A stretch of 15,502 nt of DNA from an uncultured Prevotellaceae bacterium (GCA_937900485.1 CALCEL010000114.1:1-15502); one strand, 5' to 3'; positions 7,497-14,061 are shown, counted from the first letter of the stretch. Program-made: numbers and translations. The notes: generated by a model not told the origin, from the letters alone.

Positions 7497-8141
7497 ATGA
7501 TAGTATCACCTTCACTTCTCGCGGCTGACTTCGCGAATCTCGGAAAGGAAATAGAGATGATAAACAGAAGTAAGGCTGACTGGCTGCATTTCGATGTGAT
7601 GGACGGTGTGTTTGTCCCGAACATAAGTTTCGGATTCCCCGTCTTGGAGTCTGTTGCTAGATTATGTCAGAAACCGTTGGACGTGCATCTCATGATTGAG
7701 AATCCGATGAAATTCGTTCGTCAGTTCAGTGACCTTGGGACATACATGATGACTTTGCATTATGAGGCGTGTCCGCATCTGCATAGAAATATACAGCAAA
7801 TCCATGAGGCTGGAATGAAGGCGGGAGTAGCTCTCAACCCACATACGCCAGTATCACTCGTTGAGGACGTGCTGGCTGACGCCGATATGATATTGCTGAT
7901 GACTGTCAATCCTGGCTTCGGAGGACAGAAGTTTATAGAGCACTCCATCGATAAGGTGAGGAAACTGAGACGTGTGATTGATGAAATGGGTACCGACACC
8001 CTGATTCAGGTCGACGGCGGCGTGAATCTTGAGACAGGGCGCAGACTCGCTGAGGCGGGTGTCGACGTGCTGGTGGCAGGTAGTTACGTCTTCGGTGCTG
8101 AGCGACCGGAGGAGAGAGTGGAGAGTCTAAGATGCTTGTGA
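7497..8141 (+). CDS. rpe: Ribulose-phosphate 3-epimerase
   Basis: Rpe interconverts D-ribulose 5-phosphate and D-xylulose 5-phosphate in the cytosolic pentose phosphate pathway. The 214-residue protein is a complete TIM barrel of normal length. Motifs in order are SPSLLAADFANL at the N-terminus, LHFDVMDGVFVPN (H31, D33), DVHLMIENP (H64), MTVNPGFGGQ (flexible phosphate-side loop), QVDGGVN (D173) and LVAGSYVFG (phosphate binding). H31, D33, H64 and D173 are the metal ligands, and D33 and D173 are also the acid/base pair. Every catalytic residue is present. The start ATG has a weak purine stretch (AAAAGG) nearby. The lipoprotein gene starts 47 bases after the stop, so co-transcription up to the terminator at 8878 is likely. 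Confidence 0.96.
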   Translation: MIVSPSLLAADFANLGKEIEMINRSKADWLHFDVMDGVFVPNISFGFPVLESVARLCQKPLDVHLMIENPMKFVRQFSDLGTYMMTLHYEACPHLHRNIQQIHEAGMKAGVALNPHTPVSLVEDVLADADMILLMTVNPGFGGQKFIEHSIDKVRKLRRVIDEMGTDTLIQVDGGVNLETGRRLAEAGVDVLVAGSYVFGAERPEERVESLRCL

Positions 8142-8188
8142 CACTCATACAGACGCGTCGGGCTAAGAATAATTAATAGTTAAAATAA

Positions 8189-8866
8189 ATGAAGAAACTA
8201 ACGTACTTAACTCTCATGGTCTTTACACTTATGTTTGTGGCGTTCTCCGCCGCTTCATGCAGTGACTCGGAGACTTATGCGGATAAGAAGAAAAAAGAGA
8301 AAAATGCGATAAATAAGTTTATTTCAGATAATGAGTTTGTCGGACAGATAAATGTCATTTCGGAAAGCCAGTTCTATGCTCAGGATAGTATAACCGACAC
8401 TGCGAAGAATGAGTTCGTCCTGTTCGAGGATGACGGTATCTACATGCAGGTCATAACGAGGGGAGAAGGCAGGACGATGCCGGAGATGTCTAAGGATTTC
8501 GCCGACAGCACTGTCAATAAGGTGGTACTGTGCCGCTTCCTCGAGTATAATATCGAGACAGCTGACACTACACTCTCTAACAAGTGGGCTTCCTACTACT
8601 GGCTCGTGGATAAGATGCTGGTGAACTACTCACACCGAGGACGCTCATACACCGCGTCTTTCACTGAGGGGCTTATGTATACGTCATACGGCTCGCAGGT
8701 CGTTCCTACCGGATGGCTCAAACCTCTTGACTTCGTGCGACTTTCTCGCGACACAGGCGAGATAGCCAGGGTGAGACTGATTATACCTCACTCCTCAGGC
8801 ACAACCACAGCCTCTCAATACGTGTATCCATACTATTATGAGATAAGTTATCAGCTTGGGAAGTGA
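8189..8866 (+). CDS. DUF4827-type lipoprotein
   Basis: This 225-residue envelope lipoprotein begins with a type II signal peptide: a KK-charged start, a hydrophobic core (about residues 7-22) and FSAASC with the lipidated cysteine at C24. The mature start CSDSETYADKKKKEKNAINKFI, rich in lysine and then a short helix, fits the Bacteroidetes DUF4827 family as I remember it. That family is thought to resemble FKBP-type peptidyl-prolyl isomerases, and the later part fits a small mixed alpha/beta fold (DDGIYMQVITRG, SYTASFTEGLMY, VVPTGWLKPLDFVRL, ARVRLIIPHSSG). I do not see a conserved isomerase active site, so enzymatic activity should not be assumed. It follows rpe by 47 bases and is closed by its own terminator. 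Family assignment is from memory; localisation is well supported. Confidence 0.8.
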   Translation: MKKLTYLTLMVFTLMFVAFSAASCSDSETYADKKKKEKNAINKFISDNEFVGQINVISESQFYAQDSITDTAKNEFVLFEDDGIYMQVITRGEGRTMPEMSKDFADSTVNKVVLCRFLEYNIETADTTLSNKWASYYWLVDKMLVNYSHRGRSYTASFTEGLMYTSYGSQVVPTGWLKPLDFVRLSRDTGEIARVRLIIPHSSGTTTASQYVYPYYYEISYQLGK

Positions 8867-8877
8867 GCGGGAAAAAT

Positions 8878-8915
8878 ACAGATGCCGTCCGTTGATGGCG
8901 TCTGTTTTCTTTTTT
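8878..8915 (+). terminator. Intrinsic terminator after the DUF4827-type gene
   Basis: Arms 8878-8889 and 8894-8905 pair over 12 bp with two wobbles and a four-base loop (CGTT), followed by TTTCTTTTTT. The T tract runs straight into the TTTG used as -33 element of the next promoter. Confidence 0.88.
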
Positions 8916-8944
8916 GTGGATTTGATTAATAATATTTATATTTG
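8913..8944 (+). promoter_or_regulatory. Consensus Bacteroidetes promoter for the mutase gene
   Basis: TTTG (8913-8916), a 20-base spacer, and TATATTTG (8937-8944) match both boxes of the Bacteroidetes primary sigma consensus with the preferred spacing. The start codon at 8951 lies only six bases after the -7 box, so the mRNA would have a leader of about 0-3 bases. The -33 box is shared with the T tract of the terminator before it. Confidence 0.7.
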
Positions 8945-8950
8945 CGAAAA

Positions 8951-10360
8951 ATGTCACTCATAAAATCTATTTCTGGAATCAGAGGTACTATTGGCGGAAA
9001 GGTGGGAGATGGCCTAAATCCGCTCGATATCGTGAAGTTTACTACTGCTTACGCTACTCTTGTGCGTCGTACAACAACTATGGACAGTAAGAAAATCGTT
9101 GTGGGACGAGATGCCCGTATATCGGGAGAGATGGTGAAGAATCTTGTCTGCGGCACGTTGATGGGAATGGGATTCGATGTCGTGAACATCGGACTCGCCT
9201 CTACTCCTACTACTGAGATAGCGGTAACCATGGAAGGTGCATGCGGTGGTATCATCATCACTGCCAGCCATAATCCGCGCCACTGGAACGCACTCAAGCT
9301 CCTCAACGAGAAAGGTGAGTTCCTGAACGCTGAAGAAGGTAATGAGGTGATACGCATTGCTGAGTCTGAGGATTTCGAGTTTGCGGATGTGGATAACATT
9401 GGTAAGTATCGTGAGGATAACACCTACGACCAGAAACATGTCGATCTCGTACTTGGACTGGATCTCGTCGATGTGCCTGCTATCAAGAAAGCGGGATTCA
9501 AGGTGGCTTTCGACTCTGTGAACTCAGTCGGTGGCGTGATTCTTCCTAAACTGCTTGCGGCACTCGGCGTCAATGACGTCACTCCGCTCTACGCTGAGCC
9601 TACTGGCGACTTCCAACATAACCCTGAGCCTCTCGAGAAGAATCTCTCTGATATTATGACTCTCATGAGCAAGGGCGGCAAGGACGTTGCCTTCGTGGTC
9701 GACCCGGACGTGGACCGACTGGCGTTTATCTGTGAGGACGGAACGATGTACGGTGAGGAGTACACACTGGTGACAGTCGCTGATTATGTGCTCAAACATA
9801 CTCCTGGAAACACTGTAAGTAATCTGTCTTCAACACGTGCTCTCCGAGATGTCACAAGAAAGTATGGTCAGCAGTATAACGCCGCGGCTGTGGGAGAGGT
9901 GAACGTGGTGACTAAGATGAAGGAGACTAACACGGTTATCGGTGGTGAAGGTAATGGCGGCGTGATTTATCCTGCAGCTCATTACGGACGTGACGCTCTC
10001 GTTGGCATCGCTCTCTTCCTGTCTCACCTCGCTCATGAGAGAGAAAAGAACGCGGGATTGACGGTGAGTCAGCTTCGCGCCACTTATCCTGAATATCATA
10101 TAGCTAAGAACCGTATTGACCTCGATGCTTCAACTGATGTCGATGCTATACTCGCTAAGGTGAAGGAGATGTATTCCGGACAGCCAGATGTCGAGGTGAA
10201 CGATATCGATGGCGTCAAGATTGACTTCAAGAATATGTGGGTGCACCTTAGAAAGTCAAATACGGAGCCTATTATTCGTGTCTATTCTGAGGCTGCCACA
10301 ATGGCTGAGGCTGATGAGATAGGCAAAAAGATTATGGATGTCGTCTACTCAATGAAATAA
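8951..10360 (+). CDS. glmM: Phosphoglucosamine mutase / phosphohexomutase
   Basis: This is a complete alpha-D-phosphohexomutase of 469 residues. GlmM converts glucosamine 6-phosphate to glucosamine 1-phosphate for peptidoglycan and LPS precursors in the cytosol. Four signature sites are present: the phosphoserine loop ITASHNP (S106), the metal loop DPDVDR (D251, D253, D255), the sugar-specificity loop GEGNGG (E333) and the phosphate-binding loop RKSNTEP (434-440). The N-terminus MSLIKSISGIRGTIGG fits Bacteroidetes members, fixing the ATG at 8951; a TTG at 8942 in frame lies inside the -7 box and is unlikely. The GEGNGG loop differs from the GEQSGH of classical GlmM and resembles archaeal and Bacteroidetes members, so phosphomannomutase or phosphoglucomutase activity is possible. 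The gene appears monocistronic between its own promoter and terminator. Confidence 0.9.
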   Translation: MSLIKSISGIRGTIGGKVGDGLNPLDIVKFTTAYATLVRRTTTMDSKKIVVGRDARISGEMVKNLVCGTLMGMGFDVVNIGLASTPTTEIAVTMEGACGGIIITASHNPRHWNALKLLNEKGEFLNAEEGNEVIRIAESEDFEFADVDNIGKYREDNTYDQKHVDLVLGLDLVDVPAIKKAGFKVAFDSVNSVGGVILPKLLAALGVNDVTPLYAEPTGDFQHNPEPLEKNLSDIMTLMSKGGKDVAFVVDPDVDRLAFICEDGTMYGEEYTLVTVADYVLKHTPGNTVSNLSSTRALRDVTRKYGQQYNAAAVGEVNVVTKMKETNTVIGGEGNGGVIYPAAHYGRDALVGIALFLSHLAHEREKNAGLTVSQLRATYPEYHIAKNRIDLDASTDVDAILAKVKEMYSGQPDVEVNDIDGVKIDFKNMWVHLRKSNTEPIIRVYSEAATMAEADEIGKKIMDVVYSMK

Positions 10361-10399
10361 CACGTTATATATAAGGTGACATGTGAGTAACGTATAATG

Positions 10400-10437
10400 G
10401 AGAGCCGCAGGAATGACACCTGCGGCTCTCTTTTCTT
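10400..10437 (+). terminator. Intrinsic terminator after the mutase gene
   Basis: GAGAGCCGCAGG (10400-10411) pairs perfectly over 12 bp with CCTGCGGCTCTC (10419-10430) across a seven-base loop, followed by TTTTCTT. Confidence 0.93.
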
Positions 10438-10617
10438 CATTACCCTTTAAGTGTTCTTGACGGCCCTTCCTCATCAGTGTTGGTGAATAGGTACGTCACA
10501 ATAGTCTTATTCCATTTCGCACATTTTCTGGTGTCCTTTTTTTCTGCAAAATATCTTGATGTGTGTTCACGGAAAAATGACTTTCTGTTTTTTCTCATGT
10601 CTTATTCGACGTCTGAA

Positions 10618-10702
10618 ATTCTTAGGTTAGGACGTTGAAAAGTTCAGGTTGGGTTTTTAAGATTCTCAGACCTGCGTATAGACTATAACCTAACCTGAGA
10701 AT
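10618..10702. repeat. Competing inverted repeats (long imperfect hairpins)
   Basis: The right arm at 10687-10702 (AACCTAACCTGAGAAT) can pair with three different upstream segments: 10618-10631 (14 bp, one wobble), 10644-10655 (12 bp, one wobble) and 10662-10669 (8 bp exact). Only one pairing is possible at a time. No T run follows on either strand, so this is not a simple terminator. Confidence 0.6.
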
Positions 10703-11139
10703 TCCAAAAAAGAGACATAAAGTTTTATGACGCTTTGTTTGTAGAATATCAGTAAGTTAACCGGTATTTGATGGAAGATGGGTGTAGGAAATTTCGTGAT
10801 GGCCTCAATTGTCCATATTTCCACTTGTTTTTTTCAGTCAACTACAATCTTGATTGTCGTTTTGTTATACCATGATACAGCATTACTCAAGCATTTATTA
10901 TCTGCATTCCCGAATTGTACGCTCCGTGAGACCTTACGACAACATCGAATTATAGTGATGTCAGACAATGTATTCGCCATCCTGTATTCTGTTATGTCAG
11001 TGTTATACAAATGAATGTTTTTGTTTTTTGACATTTTTTCTGTCGTATATCAAAAAATATTTTTCATCTGGTAGTTTTCATGATTTTGCGCTAAAAATGT
11101 TGTATACTTCCTTTTTAGAGTAATATTTAGGAAACATGG

Positions 11140-11174
11140 TGTCTCAATTTTCATTTTCGATGCATTTTGAGACA
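11140..11174. repeat. Inverted repeat TGTCTCAA / TTGAGACA
   Basis: Perfect 8-bp arms at 11140-11147 and 11167-11174 with a 19-base spacer in the AT-rich gap. No T tract follows directly. It could be an operator or an RNA hairpin; its function is unknown. Confidence 0.5.
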
Positions 11175-11362
11175 ACAAATGATATTCTTGCGTTAAAAAT
11201 ACAATTCAAAAGACTTTAATTGAAATGTTATTTTTTGATATGTTGATACATTTGCATCGTTCAAATGAATGAGCGCTGCTATTATTCTCACCGCTCAGAA
11301 AAATGTGATAAATAAATCATTCTCCCATGTGGTCAGTAGCTGGCCAGTAAAATTGATGTGTT

Positions 11363-11566
11363 ATGAAGGTAATAGGTTATTTTTTGATTTTTTATGTAAC
11401 GGTGTTTTTCTTGTCTATGATACCGGAACAGCAGATGAAAGAGATTGAGAGGAGTAACGTGGAGAGTCAAATGCCTGCCAAGACTGATAATAAGTCTGCG
11501 CGTAACACGTATTCTGAGTTCGTGGATTCTGTGAGAATGTCACACTCTGCTATTATGTATAATTAA
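11363..11566 (+). CDS. Small single-span membrane protein, hypothetical
   Basis: This short frame of 67 residues begins with a hydrophobic helix (about residues 3-20, VIGYFLIFYVTVFFLSMI) followed by a polar tail rich in E, S, N and K. The layout suits a small inner-membrane protein with its tail on one side of the membrane. Codons in the second half (AAC GTG GAG, GAG TTC GTG GAT) resemble those of neighbouring genes and differ from the AT-rich surroundings, which supports real coding. I recognise no family. A candidate -7 element TACATTTG lies at 11247-11254, about 105 bases upstream, with a short hairpin (11270-11297) in the leader; no Shine-Dalgarno site is visible. Behind the stop come a weak GAATA/TATTC hairpin and a run of ten T (11595-11604). 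A remnant of a larger gene or a chance frame remain possible. Confidence 0.5.
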   Translation: MKVIGYFLIFYVTVFFLSMIPEQQMKEIERSNVESQMPAKTDNKSARNTYSEFVDSVRMSHSAIMYN

Positions 11567-11634
11567 GTATTGAATATTTTATTCTTGTTCATCATTTTTT
11601 TTTTGATTAGTGCTCGTGTGTCCATAGCGATGGA

Positions 11635-11666
11635 TTTGTTTCTGCGAGTATTTTGAAGTAACTTTG
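11635..11666 (+). promoter_or_regulatory. Consensus promoter without a downstream gene
   Basis: TTTG (11635-11638), exactly 20 bases, then TAACTTTG (11659-11666) fits the Bacteroidetes TTTG-N20-TAnnTTTG promoter perfectly. The predicted start is near 11672. No protein gene follows on this strand before the terminator at 11840. Confidence 0.6.
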
Positions 11667-11671
11667 AAGAT

Positions 11672-11877
11672 ATCTTTCATCCGACCCGAATTTTAACATG
11701 TAATTAATTTCATCCATCCCTAAGTTACAACGTGATTATGGCCTTATGGTCTCACGTGTGTTATTTTCGAAAAAATGTATCCTTCAAAGTAAATGTTCAT
11801 TCCTGATAAATAGTGAAAATATAGCAAAATGTTAGTATTAGACGTGTAGCTCGAGATGAGTTGTGCGTCTTTTTTTT
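11672..11877 (+). ncRNA. Candidate small RNA of about 205 nt
   Basis: The segment runs from the predicted start of a consensus promoter to the end of a strong intrinsic terminator on the same strand. It holds no frame longer than 29 codons (11746-11835; another of 22 codons at 11738-11806), none convincing. A perfect hairpin ACGTGA (11730-11735) with TCACGT (11752-11757) and the terminator stem are the visible structures. It matches no RNA family I can recognise; 6S RNA has a similar length, but I do not see its long bulged helix. A processed 3' end of the small gene upstream (stop at 11566) is the main alternative. The part before the promoter, 11567-11634, holds only the T-rich tail of that gene. 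Confidence 0.42.
11840..11877 (+). terminator. Intrinsic terminator (plus strand)
   Basis: Arms 11840-11852 and 11858-11870 pair over 13 consecutive positions (nine Watson-Crick, four G-T wobble) with a five-base loop (GAGAT), followed by seven further T. It works only in the plus direction, while the nearest downstream gene is on the minus strand. Confidence 0.78.
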
Positions 11878-11921
11878 AACGGGCTGCCAACAACGTGTTG
11901 TAGCGTTGTCGACAGCCCGTT
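11878..11921. repeat. Long hairpin between convergent transcripts
   Basis: AACGGGCTG (11878-11886) pairs perfectly with CAGCCCGTT (11913-11921), and inside it ACAACG (11890-11895) pairs with CGTTGT (11904-11909). Read on the minus strand it lies 10 bases behind the SIMPL gene stop but is followed by a run of A instead of T, so it is not a classical intrinsic terminator. It may protect the 3' end of the minus-strand mRNA. Confidence 0.65.
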
Positions 11922-11931
11922 ATGTGTAGTC

Positions 11932-12645
11932 TTATTTCAGCGAGTACTCAAGAGTGTTGACCACGCGCACGTTCTTGATATAAGGAGTGTTGGCGTCGCG
12001 ATTCTCGATGGAGAAGAAGCCTTGCTGGGCCTTTCTGATTCCTCCGAGTTTGCATTCTGAGTCTTCAGCGAACTTCTCTGCCGTTTTGCGAGCATTTTTC
12101 GTCGCCTCTTCCACCATCTCCGGCTTAATCTTATTCAACTCAGTGAATTCGTAAGTAACCTGGTTGTCTCCGTATTGCTCGTAGACAAGGGCGATGCCCT
12201 GCTTCATAAGGTCGGCCTGTCTGCTCATGAGGGCGCGTACCTTGTCAACATTGTTGGATGTCACGGTTATCACGCACTCTGCCTTGTAACGGAACGTCAT
12301 TATCTCGTTGCCATAGTTGTCTGCTTGCCTGTCAGTTATTGTCGGCGGGTTGATGTTTATCTCGTCATCAGTGATACCGCCTGCCTTAAGGAAGGATAGC
12401 ACCTTGTTGTTTTTCCTGTTCAGATTGTCGTACATTTCAGACGGGTCGTTGCCCATCTCTTTATATACTAGAGGCCATGTCACTTTGTTAGCTTTCACCT
12501 CACGTTCAGCGAGTCCTTTCACTGTCACGCAGCGGTCGCGGTCCTTGAATGCGACGATTCCGTTGCTTAAGCATTCAGCGGACGCTATCATGCCCGCAAC
12601 TACGATAGCCGAAGCGATGTAGATAGTCTTTGAGTTAATTTCCAT
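11932..12645 (-). CDS. SIMPL (DUF541) domain envelope protein
   Basis: The 237-residue protein starts with one hydrophobic segment (about residues 7-23) that serves as membrane anchor or signal, so the rest lies in the periplasm. From about residue 38 to the end it has the SIMPL layout: the opening strand CVTVKGLAEREVKANKVTW, DDEININPPTITDR, the strand YKAECVITVTSNNVDKVRAL, and the helix EEATKNARKTAEKFAEDSECKLGG. These proteins form ring-like or channel-like assemblies in some species, and their biochemical role is mostly unknown. It has the length usual for the family and looks intact. It is the last of three minus-strand genes, 86 bases after the DUF4230 gene, with a pair of 12-bp direct repeats in that gap. 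No separate promoter box was found, so it is probably co-transcribed. Confidence 0.88.
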   Translation of the reverse strand: MEINSKTIYIASAIVVAGMIASAECLSNGIVAFKDRDRCVTVKGLAEREVKANKVTWPLVYKEMGNDPSEMYDNLNRKNNKVLSFLKAGGITDDEININPPTITDRQADNYGNEIMTFRYKAECVITVTSNNVDKVRALMSRQADLMKQGIALVYEQYGDNQVTYEFTELNKIKPEMVEEATKNARKTAEKFAEDSECKLGGIRKAQQGFFSIENRDANTPYIKNVRVVNTLEYSLK

Positions 12646-12662
12646 AGTAATTTTGACTTTTA

Positions 12663-12689
12663 ATTGTTAATATGAATATTGTTAATATG
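12663..12689. repeat. Two 12-bp direct repeats 15 bp apart (ATTGTTAATATG)
   Basis: ATTGTTAATATG occurs at 12663-12674 and 12678-12689 without mismatch, between the DUF4230 and SIMPL genes. On the minus strand it lies about 20-45 bases before the SIMPL start. It might be a regulator site or slippage in AT-rich DNA. Confidence 0.6.
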
Positions 12690-12731
12690 TTTAGTTCTGT
12701 ATTGTTCTTCGGCATGGGGCTTCGCTGTTTG

Positions 12732-13385
12732 TCATCTCCTCTCGGTATTTATCTCGCTGACGAAGGTGACCTCGTATCCCATTTTGCTTAGCATGGCTGA
12801 CACTGCACTCTCCGCATAGGACTTCGCTTTCTTGCGGTTCTCAGGTGTGTCGAAACGCTCTCTTATTTGTCTCGCCACTTTCTGCTTGAGACCGTTGGTG
12901 TTTGGCAGACTCTCTATCCAGAAATCCTCGTCGTCTGACATGAAGGGTGAGTTCTGAGTTGACGCCACGTATCGCAGTTCCGGTAGACGGACGTAGAGTC
13001 TGTTGAGTGTGTCTTTCTCATAGACGACTTTGTCCAGGTCGACAACGAAGCTGCATTTCTGTCTTACAATCTGTACGCAGGAATGCTCCTCTGGAATGAT
13101 GCCGAGGTGTCTCTCTGTCCTCTGAAGAGTGGTGTAGTCCTCCATGATTGCTGTGCTTACATATAGTTCACCAGTAGGCCTGACGTCCTCAATCTCTATA
13201 GGTGTGTCTTCCAGCACAACCTCCTGACTGGCTTCGTCTGTCTTCTCGCCGGTGCAGCGCGACAGCGATACGCTCAGCATAATTACAAGCAGAACTGCCG
13301 CCACCACATACATTAGGAGACGTTTGTGCTTAAGCAATGTCTTGACTATGTCGTTATTTTTTATGTGTTGTATATATCTGTACAT
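12732..13385 (-). CDS. DUF4230 protein with N-terminal membrane anchor
   Basis: From the ATG at 13385 the protein has 217 residues; a TTG at 13397 would add four and is less likely. A basic start is followed by one transmembrane helix (about residues 24-43, ending SLSRC). The arginine just before that cysteine argues against lipidation. The remaining domain (about 65-217) fits DUF4230: ELYVSTAIMEDYTTL, a strand pair CSFVVDLDKVVYEKD, RLYVRLPELRYVAST, and a C-terminal helical region ending SAVSAMLSKMGYEVTF. DUF4230 proteins are common in Bacteroidetes and Firmicutes envelopes and have no established function. It overlaps the end of the preceding DUF4230 gene by 32 bases, indicating coupled expression. 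The two paralogues share fold features but are clearly diverged, so the duplication is old. Confidence 0.78.
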   Translation of the reverse strand: MYRYIQHIKNNDIVKTLLKHKRLLMYVVAAVLLVIMLSVSLSRCTGEKTDEASQEVVLEDTPIEIEDVRPTGELYVSTAIMEDYTTLQRTERHLGIIPEEHSCVQIVRQKCSFVVDLDKVVYEKDTLNRLYVRLPELRYVASTQNSPFMSDDEDFWIESLPNTNGLKQKVARQIRERFDTPENRKKAKSYAESAVSAMLSKMGYEVTFVSEINTERR

Positions 13386-14028
13386 TTTCCCATCCAAGAG
13401 ATTTGATTATAGACTCAAAAAGTGTTTTGGTGTTCTTCTCGATGTCATCTCCAATGACACCGGAGAGGTCTTCCTTCAGTACTGACTCGTACCCTTTGCG
13501 ACGTATCTCCTCCTCCATCTGATGACCAATCTTGTCTCGTAAACCCGTTGAGATGCTTGTGACCGATGCTCTGTCTATCTCTGCGTTATAGCCGGCGTCA
13601 ATGATCTTTAGCTTTGGCAATATCACGACTACGGCGGTGCTGTCATCTGTCAGCTTGATATTGTCAAGCGTCATCTCGTTCATGTCATAACCGTATTTTA
13701 TGCGTACCTCAACAGGAATGATGCATTTGCGGTCTCCGTATTTCCATGTGGACGGTGAGGTCCATGAGAAATGCTCGCTCTTGCTGGAGTCGTAGATGGC
13801 TATCTTGCGTATCTTGACCTCTGTGGTGGCAAGGTCTGCGCATTGTTTGAGCTGTGAGAGAATCTCGTCTGTCCCTTTCCCGACATGCTCTGCCTCAATG
13901 CTGTCACGAACCACGTCGCCGGATTCTTCGTCCGAACCGTGACACCCGTATGTCGTTGCCATGATGACGGACGTGAATATGGCTGTGGCACATATCTTTT
14001 TCCTTTTTATACTTTTTGAGTTAAACAT
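13354..14028 (-). CDS. DUF4230 lipoprotein
   Basis: The first gene of the minus-strand operon encodes 224 residues. A basic start (NSKSIKRKK) and hydrophobic core (about residues 12-27) end in TTYGC, so C29 is a likely lipidation site, although this lipobox is loose, as often in Bacteroidetes. The DUF4230 domain (about 50-215) shows QLKQCADLATTEVKIRKIAI, CIIPVEVRIKYGYDM, VVVILPKLKIIDAG and a long helical part EEEIRRKGYESVL ending IIKSLGWENVQIY. The motif order (a TTEV-like strand, the IKYGYDM strand, the ILPKLKI strand and the terminal helix) is the family pattern as I know it. The function is unknown. The gene diverges from the dipeptidyl peptidase gene across 66 bases that contain overlapping inverted repeats. 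The start ATG at 14028 is the only plausible one, because it precedes the signal sequence directly. Confidence 0.8.
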   Translation of the reverse strand: MFNSKSIKRKKICATAIFTSVIMATTYGCHGSDEESGDVVRDSIEAEHVGKGTDEILSQLKQCADLATTEVKIRKIAIYDSSKSEHFSWTSPSTWKYGDRKCIIPVEVRIKYGYDMNEMTLDNIKLTDDSTAVVVILPKLKIIDAGYNAEIDRASVTSISTGLRDKIGHQMEEEIRRKGYESVLKEDLSGVIGDDIEKNTKTLFESIIKSLGWENVQIYTTHKK

Positions 14029-14061
14029 GTATGTATAATAACTGTGATTGTTTTTTTTTTT

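Larger units (their letters stand above)
10438..11362. other. AT-rich stretch of about 0.9 kb with no convincing gene
   Basis: This stretch is clearly richer in A and T than the neighbouring genes and has many T runs. The only longer open frames (10778-11014 plus, 10834-11034 minus) overlap on opposite strands and resemble no family I know. It contains the competing inverted repeats at 10618-10702, the hairpin at 11140-11174, a TGAGCG/CGCTCA hairpin (11270-11275 with 11292-11297), and TTGCG(C/T)TAAAAAT twice (11086-11098 and 11188-11200). TACATTTG at 11247-11254 is a possible -7 element for the small gene downstream. It might be a decayed gene region or hold regulatory RNA; I cannot tell which. 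Confidence 0.6.

Noticed and set aside
8942..8950. TTG start for the phosphohexomutase, nine bases upstream
   Set aside because: It lies inside the -7 promoter box, and the family N-terminus begins at the ATG at 8951.
10778..11014. Plus-strand frame of 78 residues in the AT-rich gap
   Set aside because: No recognisable motif, rich in I, V, L, S and C like random AT-rich translation, and it overlaps an opposite frame almost fully.
10834..11034. Minus-strand frame of 66 residues (starts MSKNKN)
   Set aside because: It looks somewhat more protein-like than its plus-strand rival, but has no promoter box, no known motif and no family that I recognise; too weak to call.
11738..11835. Very short frames (22 and 29 codons) inside the candidate small RNA
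   Set aside because: No start-site signal, no conserved composition, and frames of this length are expected by chance.
11878..11921. Intrinsic terminator of the SIMPL operon
   Set aside because: The stem is good, but in the minus direction it is followed by A, not T; listed as a hairpin instead.
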